This document shows positions 11,597 through 21,280 of a DNA stretch of 48,793 nt, piece after piece. Location: NCBI RefSeq assembly GCF_000518305.1, contig NZ_JADI01000012.1:1-48793 (forward strand). Direction: 5' to 3'. Numbering within the stretch: position 1 is the stretch's first letter; every line of letters begins with the position of its first letter. The stretch is from Mycoplasma imitans ATCC 51306 (GTDB taxonomy: Bacteria; Bacillota_I; Bacilli_A; Mycoplasmatales; Mycoplasmoidaceae). Below the pieces are notes generated by a model. It searched no databases. It was not told the origin of the DNA and saw only the letters and a program-made list of their open reading frames with translations. The position numbers were made by a program, and so were the translations under genes.

Positions 11597-13251
11597 TATT
11601 TAACTCCTTTAATGTTAGTACCTAATGGGTCATAACCATCTATTAAGATTGGTTTAGAATTTAAACCTTGTTTTAAGATCTCTTTAGTTTTTAATTGTTT
11701 AATTAAACCAATTAAATCTTGATCAACAAATTTTGGATTAGCAAAGAAATCATCTGCAGCTTTAGTTGAGATTACAATATCAATTAAATAATCATCAAAT
11801 CACTTATCGTTCATGTAGAAGAAACCTTTGTTACCAACTTTTTCACCTCATGAGTTTTCAATCTTTCATTTTTTGAAAACAAATGTTTCACTTAGTTCTG
11901 ATACAAATTGGTATTGATCAAAATTATTAAGTTTAGCGTATTTTTTAGCTAATTCTTTTTGTTTGGTTAATGTTTTAGCTTCGTCAAAATCTACTCCACA
12001 TAAAGTCATCGCATGGTTAGATGAGATGAAGTGATTTCTTACTTGTTGGTTACGATCCACACTAAAATCAATATTAAATAATGCGTCGTAATCAAATTGT
12101 TGGTTATCAAATCCACCAGTTTTGTTGTTACGGTAGTGAGTTACATCACAAGCAAACCACATAGTTTGCTTAGAAATTAGGTTTGCTAGCGCAAAAAACT
12201 TAAGAATTTTTCTATCTACATTTAAGAATGTAAAGTTATCGAATTCATACACGTTGTTTGAATCTTTTAATGTGTATTTTTGGTTAACTTTGTAATCGGT
12301 AGTATTCCCAATTGTTCATAGGTCTAAGAAATCATAGTTTTCAAATTTAACGTATTTCTTAGCAAACTCTAATGGCGTAATTCTTTTAATGTGAGAAAAC
12401 TCAGTTTTGATTTCTTTTAAATCTTGTTTAGCTTTTTCTTCTTGTTGTTCAGCTTCTGATTTCTTTTCTTCAGCTTTAGTTTGAGTTGACTTCTCTTCTT
12501 TGTTTACTAAATCTTTTTTAAGATCTTTATTTTCTTCGTCTTTTTTAGCATCAGCAATATATTGTCAATCAAATCTAGTTGGAACAGGTCCGTATGCTAA
12601 AACAAGCATTTCTAACACTTTTTTTAGCGTTGAGCTAACCACTTCTTTTTGTTTTTGAGGTGATTTTTTATTAGCACGAATCTCCTTAGTTGCTTTAATT
12701 AATAAAACCTGTAGTAATTCATTAAGAATAAAAGTGTTATGACCAGAAAAGCTATCTGGCATCACTTCTTGAGGAACAACACCATATTTCTTAATTAAGT
12801 TTTCAAAAAAACCGTATCAACCACCATCTTGTCCAGCTGATTGCAATTCAGCTTTAAGATCGCGATCATCAAGTTGAACATCAACTTTTTCTACCATACG
12901 GTTTAAGAAAACATTAGCTCTTTCATATTTGTCCCAAAAATCCATATATGTTTGTGAAAACACAAAATTAGATACTTTTAGGTTTTCTGAAGTTTGTCTT
13001 CTTAGTGGGTTTAGACCAGCAAAGATCCAGCAACGACCACTCATATCTTGGTTGGTAATTGTTAAACTAGATTTGTGCGCATCTACTAAAAAATCAGTAA
13101 TGTTTTTATCAGGATTAAAAACATTAGCAGCCATTACATTAATATCATTAGCCACTAGTGCATTTCTTGTTAAGATGTACTCACGCTTTTTTTGGTAACT
13201 TAAATTTTTCTTTAAGTATTTTTGAAAATCAATTTTATTATTTTTGTTCAT
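11596..13251 (-). CDS. Aminopeptidase C paralogue with charged insertion
   Basis: 551 residues, a second PepC-type protease directly upstream of the first. The catalytic triad is intact: Cys74 in DMSGRCWIFAGLN, His in SSNHAMTLCGVD, Asn in KIENSWGEKVGN. Relative to the neighbour it has roughly 55 extra residues at about 230-285, almost all Lys, Glu and Gln (EEKSTQTKAEEKKSEAEQ), likely a surface coiled coil. The C-terminus (GYDPLGTNIKGVK) departs from the EPWDP tail, which in the family lies in the active site and sets aminopeptidase specificity, so specificity may differ. Confidence 0.9.
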
Positions 13252-13258
13252 ATTTTAT

Positions 13259-13690
13259 TTAATACTTTCTTAGGCTTTTACTAATCTCACGTTCTTTGAT
13301 AGTTTGTCGTTTATCGTGACGTTTCTTCGGTCGCGCTAAATGGATACTGACCTTAATTTTGTTTCTAACAAAATAGATCTGATAAGGAATTATTACAAGC
13401 GCTTGTTGTTTTCTCATTAGATCAATTTTTAAGATCTCGCTTTTGTGTAAAAGTAATTTCCTTGTTCTGGTTTCATTTAACACTTTAGAGGTGTCAAACT
13501 TGTATTTGGGAATCAATAAATTTAGGATATATGCTTCGTTCTTACGAATAATGATATAGCTGTCATCAAGCTTACCGTGGTGTAAAGCTAATGATTTTAC
13601 TTCATTTCCTCTTAAGCTAATGCCAGCTTCATATTTATCTAATAATTCGTAGTTATATTTAGCTTTTTTATTATTAACTAATAATCGCAT
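13259..13690 (-). CDS. smpB: SsrA-binding protein SmpB
   Basis: 143 residues. Binds tmRNA and brings it to stalled ribosomes for trans-translation. Typical landmarks: NKKAKYNYELLDKYEAGI, LRGNEVKSL, and the basic C-terminal tail KKRHDKRQTIKEREISKSL that enters the ribosomal mRNA channel. The stop of the upstream membrane gene overlaps its ATG (TAATG). No tmRNA gene was found in this window. Confidence 0.96.
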   Translation of the reverse strand: MRLLVNNKKAKYNYELLDKYEAGISLRGNEVKSLALHHGKLDDSYIIIRKNEAYILNLLIPKYKFDTSKVLNETRTRKLLLHKSEILKIDLMRKQQALVIIPYQIYFVRNKIKVSIHLARPKKRHDKRQTIKEREISKSLRKY

Positions 13691-14430
13691 TAATGGTTAG
13701 GTCGCTTCTTCTTAAAGAGATTTAATGTTAACTTGGTATTCAATTTAAAGAAAGTGTAAATACTAGCTAAATTAAGAATAAAGAATAAAACAATTAATAG
13801 ATAACCAAAAAGATCAATCCCTAATTCATAAACGTTATTTGGCAATTCTTTAGTAATCTTAAAAGCATAACCAAAAGATTGACCAACATTAATTTGTTTA
13901 GAAGCATCAGGGAATTGAGTAAAGTCAGTCATCACTAATCCAAGGATAAAAATAATCCCACTAATTAGAATGAAAAAACTATAACCAAAAGCTTTGTAAT
14001 TAAAGATTACTCGTGGCTTCTTTTCTAAACTTAGGTAATTTTGATCTTTAAAACTATAACCATAATAGAAAAGCACGCTCACCATGTTGATTAAAAAGAA
14101 GATAATACAACTAATCCCATATGAGGTTAACCTTAATGAAGCACTAGTGCGCATGTGCGTTCCTATTAATGGATCATTATTAGGCTGATAGATTCAAAAT
14201 AATCCGATTACACCACCGTTGGTAGAATCAAATTGTTTTGGATAAAGTGCTCCAATAAAAATTAGTAAAGATAGGATCAACAAACTTAAGCTAAAAATTA
14301 TTGCGCTAATAAATCTTCATAAATCAACTTTAATAAGCGGTAATATCTTTGAAGGTTTTTTATTTTTTTCTAGCTCTTTTTTAAGCTCGTTAATCTTACT
14401 GTCAATATCTTCGTGTTGGAATTTGAACAT
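13690..14430 (-). CDS. Hypothetical four-helix membrane protein
   Basis: 246 residues once the ATG at 14428-14430 is used. A TGA Trp at about residue 38 and another before residue 93 hide the true start. A charged N-terminal helix (DIDSKINELKKELEKNKK) is followed by hydrophobic segments at about 40-62, 98-122, 140-162 and 200-225. Lies between pepP and smpB. Not recognised. Confidence 0.72.
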
Positions 14431-14435
14431 TTTGA

Positions 14436-15497
14436 TTAAAGTTTCATTCTTTTAATATCTTTAGATAGTCAAATTGCTTTATCAGCTTTGACTTGGATCA
14501 TATCTTCGATTCTGATTCCGCCAACATTAGGAATATAGATTCCTGGTTCGATAGTTACGATTGAATCAACTCCTAATTTTTGGGTATAAGAGCTTGCTAC
14601 ATTTGGTTTTTCGTGAATATCAATCCCAACACCGTGACCTGTTGAGTGTGCAAATAGACCTTTGAATTCAGTTTCATCAATGATCTTACGGCAAACCGCA
14701 TCAACCTCTTGTCCAGTCATATCAGCTCTTGCTGCTTTAATTCCAGCTTGGTTTGATTTATCAACTAACTTATAAGCGTTAATTAACTTTTGGTTCTTAG
14801 GTTTGTTTAACACTCAAGTTCTTGTGATATCTGAACAAAAACCTTGATATATTGTTCCGAAATCAACAGTTATGAAATCACCATCTTTAAACTTACGGTT
14901 TGTTGGATGGTGGTGAGGTTTAGCTCCATTTGGACCTGATGCTACGATTGGATCAAATGAGTTCTTTTCACCCCCAGCTTCAACTAAAGCAAAAGTAACT
15001 AATTTAGCTAATTCGATCTCAGTCATATTAACCTTAATCATATCAGTTAACTTATTACCAACTTCTTTAGTAATATCAATTACTTTTTTAAGCTTCTTAA
15101 TTTCACTAGGAGTTTTAATCGATCTTAGACTTTGAGTATCAATCGGAGTTTGCTTTTCACTAATTTGATCTAACATTGGTTGATATTGATATGTTAGATA
15201 ATCACCTTCGATTAATAAGTGCTTTATCTTTAATTTTTTAGCAACATCACTTAACACGTTAGCTGCTAATAAAACTACTTCAGTGTTTTTAATCGCTTTA
15301 CTCGCTGCTAAATAATAACGAGCGTCGATAATTAAAACTGACTTAGTGTTAGTTACTAATAAATATCCAGCAGTAGAAGCAAATTCTGTAAACCATAAAC
15401 GGTTTTGATCAGAAGTTAATAAAATCGCATCAGCATTGTGTTGCTTTAGCGCTTTTTTGATAATGTCGTGTTTAAATTGAAAATCAGCAATTAACAT
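14436..15497 (-). CDS. pepP: Xaa-Pro aminopeptidase (peptidase M24)
   Basis: 353 residues: a creatinase-type N-terminal domain (about 1-125) and a pita-bread catalytic domain. The dinuclear metal ligands are visible: Asp in ITVDFGT, Asp in CSDITRTW, His in STGHGVG, Glu in TIEPGIY and Glu in GIRIEDM. Removes the N-terminal residue before proline. The frame passes two TGA Trp codons. Its ATG overlaps the rpmG stop by one base and its end lies 5 bases before the next gene, placing it second in the operon. Confidence 0.94.
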
Positions 15498-15658
15498 TAC
15501 TTACGTTTCACCTCTTTGTGAACAGTAGTTACACGACATCTAGAACAGTATTTGTTTAGACTTAATTTTTCAGGGTTTTTCTTTGCATTCTTTCTTGTGA
15601 TGTAGTTAATTTCATTACAAGTGTTGCAACCTAATCTGGTACCACGTTTTTGTGCCAT
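15497..15658 (-). CDS. rpmG: 50S ribosomal protein L33
   Basis: 53 residues. Starts MAQKRGTRLG and carries two CxxC pairs (GCNTCNE and YCSRCRV), the zinc-binding form of L33. Ribosome site AAGGAAAG precedes the ATG by 7 bases. First gene of the long minus-strand operon; its TAA overlaps the pepP ATG. Confidence 0.95.
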   Translation of the reverse strand: MAQKRGTRLGCNTCNEINYITRKNAKKNPEKLSLNKYCSRCRVTTVHKEVKRK

Positions 15659-15740
15659 TTTTATTCTTTCCTTATTTATTCTTATAAAACGTTTTTATAT
15701 TTTAATTTTTTATTAAAAAAATGCAAATGTAACAGCAAAT

Positions 15741-15761
15741 AACGACTGCAAGACAGCCGTT
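15741..15761 (-). other. Stem-loop related to the one at 17246
   Basis: AACGACTG, loop CAAGA, CAGCCGTT. As minus-strand RNA the single mismatch becomes a G-U pair, giving a full 8-bp stem. The T-run after it on the minus strand is not immediate (TTTTTTT appears about 20 bases on), so terminator function is doubtful. The core CGACTG/CAGCCG is shared with the hairpin at 17246-17268. Confidence 0.5.
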
Positions 15762-16581
15762 ATATGTTTTATTAATATTTATTGTAATAAATAATTAATC
15801 TCTATGATAATTAAATGCTTATCAGCTCATTTGTATGCAGTAATCATTGTAGAAATTATAAGTAATTAGCTAAGATTCTAGACCAAGGTAAAGATTTAAC
15901 AATTTTGTAGTATTTATTTCAATTCCCTTTTTTACGCAATTTAACACCAAATATAAAACGGTGTTTATTTAAAACAAGAAAGTTCATCAGATTGCATTCT
16001 ATTCTAGTAATAAATATTATGCATATATTACTTAAGCGTTAGCGCTGTAAACACAAAAACTTGAATTTTATCTTGGCAAGATTTCATCTATAAAGGCTTA
16101 ATACACTTCAGCATTTTGGCGTTAATTATTTCGTTTTTCAAAAACATTTAATCATTTATATTTTTAATCAAAAATAAGGTTTTGTATTGTTTATTTTTTC
16201 ATTTTTTTAGTCGTGATTGAATTGATAATTAATAATATTTTTTCTAATTATAAATATTAAGTTTAACTATTTTTTTTATAAATTTACCGTTGATTTTATA
16301 TTTTTTTTAATTCTTAAAAGGATTTTTATATAACTATGTTTAGTTTGCAAATTTTACGTAACAGTTTATTTGTCAAGCATTAATAGCTTAACAAAATTGA
16401 ACTACTTTTATTAATTGTTTTTGGATACGTTTCAAATTAAGTTTGTATCCAATTACAAGAGTAAAACCCTGCATTTTTCTATAAGCGTTCTGTCTTTTAG
16501 GATCTAGCTTTTAAAATATGAAATTGAATCGAACTAAATGTTTCGTGATTGATTTGTATAAATCTAAGAATCACACATTTT

Positions 16582-16609
16582 AATGAGCTCTATATAAGGC
16601 TCATTTTGT
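16582..16609 (+). terminator. Terminator-like hairpin in the gene-free region
   Basis: AATGAGC (16582-16588) and GCTCATT (16599-16605) followed by TTTGTT on the plus strand. No intact gene precedes it; only a 21-codon frame ending at 16583. It may mark the end of a lost gene. Confidence 0.5.
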
Positions 16610-17057
16610 TGAACAATAAACATTAGGATAAAACTCTCAATTGATCAAGAAACAATAGTAATCAATCATATCTTGATGTGTTGTTTGATAAAAATTTTTA
16701 TAAAAATCATTCTTTTTACCGCAAAATATTTAAATTTATTTTTCTTTATTTTTATTTTTTGTTGAAAATTTACGAATTAATTTTGTAAAAAAAATCTTTT
16801 TGAATCTTGAAAAATATAAATTTGCAAAGGCGAACAAGCAAAAAGCAAAAATGACAAATAAAGCTAATATAAAATTGCTTATTTAATTTGTTAAATGGTT
16901 TTGTTTAAAAACAGATCAAAAAAATGATGCAAGCTTTTTAATAGATATTTGTTCTATTTTAATGCCTATTAAAAAGATAAAAAAGTTCAAGTGTTCAGAT
17001 TAGATAAAATTATGTTTAGCACACACGAGCGACATAATCTTTATACAAAAGCAAGAC

Positions 17058-17085
17058 AAGGCTTTGTTTATTTGGAGCAAGCCTT
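17058..17085 (+). other. Stem-loop of unknown role
   Basis: AAGGCTT (17058-17064) pairs with AAGCCTT (17079-17085) around a 14-base loop, followed by TTGAAATAATT. Stem of 7 bp. No gene upstream on this strand. Confidence 0.35.
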
Positions 17086-17239
17086 TTGAAATAATTAAAG
17101 CCATTAATTATTAATATAAATTGCAAGCGTTAGTATTTAAATAAAAACGGTAAAAACGAAATATTTATTAAGGATGTATATTAAGTCGATGTTTTAAAAA
17201 TATCGATCAAAAATATACTACTATGAATCATTATGACAA

Positions 17240-17268
17240 TAAAAAAGCGACTGATTATTTCAGCCGCT
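17240..17268 (-). terminator. Terminator of the tRNA-Arg unit
   Basis: AGCGACTGA (17246-17254), loop TTATT, TCAGCCGCT (17260-17268). On the minus strand all nine pairs form (one G-U) and the stem runs into TTTTTT, so it is a good terminator about 140 bases after tRNA-Arg. Confidence 0.75.
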
Positions 17269-17403
17269 ATATAAATTTAAAAATGAATAGAATATAAAAA
17301 ATTATATAAGCAATTTTTTTATAAATTGCTTCTTATTAACTGCTAAATAATTTTAAGAAAGGTAATAAAATGCAGTTAAATAAACTTGAATGGAAACTTT
17401 TAA

Positions 17404-17480
17404 TGGCGCGCCGAAAGGGATTCGAACCCCTGACAACAGGCTTAGAAGGCATGTGCTCTATCCAACTGAGCTACCGGCGC
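17404..17480 (-). tRNA. tRNA-Arg (anticodon UCU)
   Basis: The cloverleaf folds on the minus strand: acceptor GCGCCGG/TCGGCGC, D-arm GCTC...GAGC, anticodon loop CTTCTAA with anticodon TCT, T-arm AGGGG TTCGAAT CCCTT, discriminator G and an encoded CCA at 17404-17406. It reads AGA, the main Arg codon in this genome. The anticodon stem CATGC/GCCTG has one T-C mismatch at its middle pair (29-41). Lies downstream of the ADI-like gene on the same strand, 55 bases after its stop. Confidence 0.96.
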
Positions 17481-17535
17481 AGGTTAGAAGGTAATTTATT
17501 TATACCTTCTATTATTATATATTATTTTACTGTTA

Positions 17536-18954
17536 TTATTCGCGAATTAATGGAATTACAAGATTGTTAACTCCACCATTAGTGCGAGCAAGTTCAGCCG
17601 AAGGTAAATAGTGAACAACTAGCCCTTGCTGTAATAACAATTGGTTGGTAACTTTATTGCGATCATAAACAATTACTTCAGTAGGTTTGATCATCAACAC
17701 CTCTAGTGCACTGTTATTTGATTCGCTAATCGAATTGATTTCATCCCCACCACCAGAAAGAATGAACTTCGGTCTTCTTTTAATAATTAGTTCAATTAAC
17801 GACTCAAAATTAATATCAATCTCTTTGAAGTCTAACTTGTTTAGACCATCAAGATCTTTTTGTTCAGAATCTAGTAACTCAAAGAATACCATCTCACCAA
17901 CTGCTTTTTGATGAACAATAAACTTATCATAATCAAGTGATGAAATTAATTGATTGATGCTAATAAATTGATCACTGTTTTTTCTTGCACAAACGATAAT
18001 TCTTAAGATCTTATTTTTAGGATCTTTGTATAAATTACGCGCAAATACTTCGATTCCCAAGATATTAGTGTGTTCAGACACACTAATTAATAATGTATCC
18101 TGGTTAACTAATAACAGATCATCGCTTGATAAATAACACTCATCATCATTTCTTGAAAAATAAAGATTAACATTATTAAATCTTGGATGAAACTTAATTA
18201 AGTATTCATAAAATAATGTGTGACGGTTGAAATATTCATCATTATGTTGATAAATTACTACTCCGTTACCCACAGTTCCAAAATATTTAGCTTGTAATAA
18301 GAAATCACACAGTGGCTTGATGTAATAAGCACTATCATCTAAAACTAAATCACTGAAACGGTTGATGATTAATGAAGGAACTTCGTTTTTTCTTACACCA
18401 GCAATCATTGCATTAATCATCTCTAGATTGCTATCAAAACTTCTAAAGTAATTAAATAAAGTATTAAATGCTGATAAGCTAGTTATCTTAGCTTCAACAA
18501 TAAAACGTTTAATAAACTCTTCTTTTAATTCTTCGTCAATCTGATCTAAAGCTGATGCTAACATCAGATTTAAATAATGCACCTTAACATCATTCTTTTG
18601 TAAGATAGCACTTAAAATATCGTGCTCTCTTTGAATTCTTTCTAGATGCTTTGCGCTACTAAAAGTATTATTATCTTTTTTAATGATTCGTTCAACTTCA
18701 ATACCTGGACGATAGATAATTGCTTCTTTTAATTTAGACGCATTATTATAAACATTAAAGTCTAAAGGCGCTTTTGCTTTTAGTTTTGTTTCACGATCAT
18801 CTAAAGTGGTTAATTGGTTATTAACATTAACAATAGGTTTTTTATCTACTTTTTTAGTAGTTCTTTTTGTTACTTTTTTCTTAGCAACTTTTTCTACTTT
18901 TTCACTAGATAGTTTAGCTGATCGTTTCTTTGTTTTTTTCTTTTTAACTGCCAC
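17536..18954 (-). CDS. Arginine-deiminase-like protein lacking the catalytic residues
   Basis: 472 residues, full length, no TGA needed. Starts with GTG. The first 40 residues are lysine-rich (AVKKKKTKKRSAKL), then an ADI-type fold: KEAIIYRPGIEVERI, REHDILSAIL, FILSGGGDEI, VIVYDRNKVTN, and a C-terminal ELARTNGGVNN. By recalled family motifs, the catalytic Cys of CMSMP reads Asn464 (NLVIP), HLDT reads SINQ, EGGD reads LSSD, and FTRDP is lost. It therefore probably cannot hydrolyse arginine. Could be a regulatory or moonlighting pseudoenzyme. The basic tail suggests binding to nucleic acid or another acidic surface. Divergent from udk. Confidence 0.85.
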   Translation of the reverse strand: MAVKKKKTKKRSAKLSSEKVEKVAKKKVTKRTTKKVDKKPIVNVNNQLTTLDDRETKLKAKAPLDFNVYNNASKLKEAIIYRPGIEVERIIKKDNNTFSSAKHLERIQREHDILSAILQKNDVKVHYLNLMLASALDQIDEELKEEFIKRFIVEAKITSLSAFNTLFNYFRSFDSNLEMINAMIAGVRKNEVPSLIINRFSDLVLDDSAYYIKPLCDFLLQAKYFGTVGNGVVIYQHNDEYFNRHTLFYEYLIKFHPRFNNVNLYFSRNDDECYLSSDDLLLVNQDTLLISVSEHTNILGIEVFARNLYKDPKNKILRIIVCARKNSDQFISINQLISSLDYDKFIVHQKAVGEMVFFELLDSEQKDLDGLNKLDFKEIDINFESLIELIIKRRPKFILSGGGDEINSISESNNSALEVLMIKPTEVIVYDRNKVTNQLLLQQGLVVHYLPSAELARTNGGVNNLVIPLIRE

Positions 18955-19035
18955 TTTTAAATCTTATATAAATATAACTTTATTATTATATTATTATTAA
19001 AAATAAATAATAATACTTACTTAACTTATTATCAG

Positions 19036-19680
19036 ATGAAAAACGTTCAACCAATGATCATTGCAATAGCTGGTGGTAGCGGTTCTGGTAAGACAACAAT
19101 CACCCAATCAATTATTGCAAAGATCAAAAGTGATACCAAACTAAAAGTAGCAACTGTTTGTTTGGATAACTACTATAAACCGTTTAGTGAACTGACTCTT
19201 GAAGCTAGAAAAAAACTAAACTATGATGATCCTAATAGCTTTGATTTTGATCAAGTTTATCACGATCTATTAGCACTAAGCAATAACCAAATAATCAAGA
19301 TGCCGATCTATGATTATAAGAATTACACTAGATCAGATAGCTTTAGCGAGATCAGTCCATCTGATGTAATTTTATATGAAGGAATCTTATCTTTATATGA
19401 CCCAAGAATCTTGGAATTATCTAAATTTAAGTTATTTATAGACACCCCATCAGATGAACGACTAGCGCGTAGAATCGAACGAGATTGTTTAGAACGCGCT
19501 AGAGATATTAAACAAGTGTTAAACCAATGGCGTTCTCAAGTTCGAGTGATGCACCGTAAGTATGTGCAAAAACAAAAAGAAGAAGCTAACCTAATATTGC
19601 CTTGGTATACCTTAAATAACCAGGGAATGAATATTATTCAAAACGCGATTATTCAAATCGCTAACCATAATGAGTTATAA
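19036..19680 (+). CDS. udk: Uridine kinase
   Basis: 214 residues. Phosphorylates uridine and cytidine in pyrimidine salvage. Walker A GGSGSGKTT at about 14-22, uridine-binding LDNYYKP, NYDDPNSFDFD, a P-x-YD motif (MPIYDYKNYTR), and the lid arginine region ERLARRIERDCLERARD. No TGA codons. The next small gene overlaps its end by 11 bases. Confidence 0.96.
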   Translation: MKNVQPMIIAIAGGSGSGKTTITQSIIAKIKSDTKLKVATVCLDNYYKPFSELTLEARKKLNYDDPNSFDFDQVYHDLLALSNNQIIKMPIYDYKNYTRSDSFSEISPSDVILYEGILSLYDPRILELSKFKLFIDTPSDERLARRIERDCLERARDIKQVLNQWRSQVRVMHRKYVQKQKEEANLILPWYTLNNQGMNIIQNAIIQIANHNEL

Positions 19681-19954
19681 ACTTACCCATCACTCACGAA
19701 TTAGAGCAATCCAACGATTGGTGTTAAAAGAAAAAAGTGAACTATTCATTGATGTTGAAATTAATGAAATTTTAAGCGATATTATCCCTTATTATGTCGA
19801 TAAAAAGAACTTTGCTTATTTTGAAATTCCTAAAAAATTCTTAATTAACAAACAAAAAAGAACATACGCGATTGTCGATCTAAACAATCGCGTAATTACT
19901 AGCATCACTCCAATCTCACCAAACAAGTTTATTAAAATCTATGGTATTGGTTAA
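19670..19954 (+). CDS. Small hypothetical protein overlapping udk
   Basis: 94 residues. Starts inside the last codons of udk (11-base overlap), so translation is probably coupled. Basic N-terminus (HHSRIRAIQRL) and a beta-rich C-terminal half (KRTYAIVDLNNRVITSITPI) reminiscent of small toxin- or DUF4258-like folds, but the similarity is only an impression. Ends 3 bases from the stop of the convergent obg gene with no room for a terminator. Confidence 0.65.
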   Translation: MSYKLTHHSRIRAIQRLVLKEKSELFIDVEINEILSDIIPYYVDKKNFAYFEIPKKFLINKQKRTYAIVDLNNRVITSITPISPNKFIKIYGIG

Positions 19955-19957
19955 TTA

Positions 19958-21262
19958 TTACTCATCAATTAAATATTCATAATCACAGATTACGATTACA
20001 TCATTAGGTTCAGCACCCATACTTTTTAGTTGGTCTTCTACACCTAATGATTTAATTTTTTGTCCTAATCTAGTGATATTATCTAATGTAGTTTGAGGAA
20101 TCTTCTTGAATCAGTATGTCAGTTTTTTAGATGAAACAATTCAGCGATTTTCCCCGTCTTTTGTTACATCTAGCGGATCATCATCAATCGGTTTTTCCCC
20201 ATCGTAGTAATAAACTTTTTCAGCTACCATCGGGATCGAGAACGGGTTTGTTTCAGTAGTTGTTGATAACGTTTTTTCGTACAACTCAAACACACGATCA
20301 ACAAGGCTGTTCACATCACCATTAATTGCTGAGATTGAACTGATATCAATCTTTTTCTTGGCAAGATAACTTCTTAACTTATTGAAGTTTTCAATCGCTC
20401 CATCAACATCCATTTTATTAGCGACTACTAGCATCTTTTTATTCACAAGTAGTTGTGAATATTTTCTTAATTCAGTCATGATCTTTTCATAAGCATCAAT
20501 CACATCATCATGATCAATCGGGTTCATTGAGATAAGATGAATCAAAACTTCACAACGCTCTACGTGGCGTAAGAAATCATGACCCAGCCCATAACCTTCA
20601 CTAGCATTCTCAATCAATCCAGGGATATCAGCAAACACTAAACGTTTATCATTATGTTCAACGATCCCCAAGATCGGAACTAAAGTAGTAAATTGATAGT
20701 TAGCAATTTTTGGTTTAGCATTAGACAGTTTTGATATTAAAGTTGATTTACCAGCATTGGGATAACCAACAATTCCAATGTTGGCTAAATACTTTAATTC
20801 TAATCGTACGGTTTTCTCTTCACCTTCATCGCCTAATTCATACAAGTTAGGTGCACGTAAGGTTGATGATTTAAAAGCGGCATTGCCTCTGCCACCTTTT
20901 CCACCATGACAGATTACGTATTCTTGTTTATCGCGAACAAGATCAACAATTACATCATTGGTTAGTTCATCATATACGGTAGTTCCTATCGGAACTTTAA
21001 TATATTTATCCATTCCGTTTTGTCCAGATGCTAAATCAGGTTTACCATTATCCCCATTGCTAGCCCTAACGATCTTGGAATACTTCAAACTTAATAAGGT
21101 TGATTGGTTGTGGTCAGCAACTAAAATAATATTTCCGCCTTTTCCACCACTTCCACCAGCAGGCCCACCCTTATCATAGTGAGCTTCTCTTCTTCAGGCA
21201 ATGATCCCATCACCACCATTACCAGCAATTAATTTTAATTGACAACGATCGATAAATTGCAT
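19958..21262 (-). CDS. obg: GTPase Obg/CgtA
   Basis: 434 residues. Ribosome-associated GTPase needed for 50S assembly. Glycine-rich Obg fold first (GGDGIIAW; GGPAGGSGGKGGN; GGKGGRGNAAF), then the G domain: G1 GYPNAGKST, G2 region FTTLVP, G3 DIPG, G4 NKMD. The C-terminal OCT domain follows a TGA Trp after DGENR. The true ATG is at 21260-21262; a TGA hides the N-terminus under the standard code. It lies 18 bases after a membrane-protein gene. Confidence 0.96.
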
Positions 21263-21280
21263 ATTCTATATCTTTATAAA

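Larger units (their letters stand above)
15659..17245. other. Gene-free AT-rich region of about 1.6 kb
   Basis: No convincing code-4 coding frame was found on either strand in the parts checked; stops are frequent in all frames. A 21-codon frame at 16518-16583 sits right before a terminator-like hairpin and may be the tail of a vanished gene. Other structure: stem-loops at 15741-15761, 16582-16605 and 17058-17085. Conserved landmarks of RNase P RNA or tmRNA were not seen. Most likely decayed sequence, but an unrecognised RNA is possible. Confidence 0.5.

Noticed and set aside
12929-13198. Plus-strand frame opposite the second PepC gene
   Set aside because: Antisense shadow of a gene with an intact catalytic triad.
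15659-17403. tmRNA or RNase P RNA in the gene-free region near smpB
   Set aside because: Neither the tmRNA acceptor end with a tag frame nor the conserved RNase P core sequences could be found.
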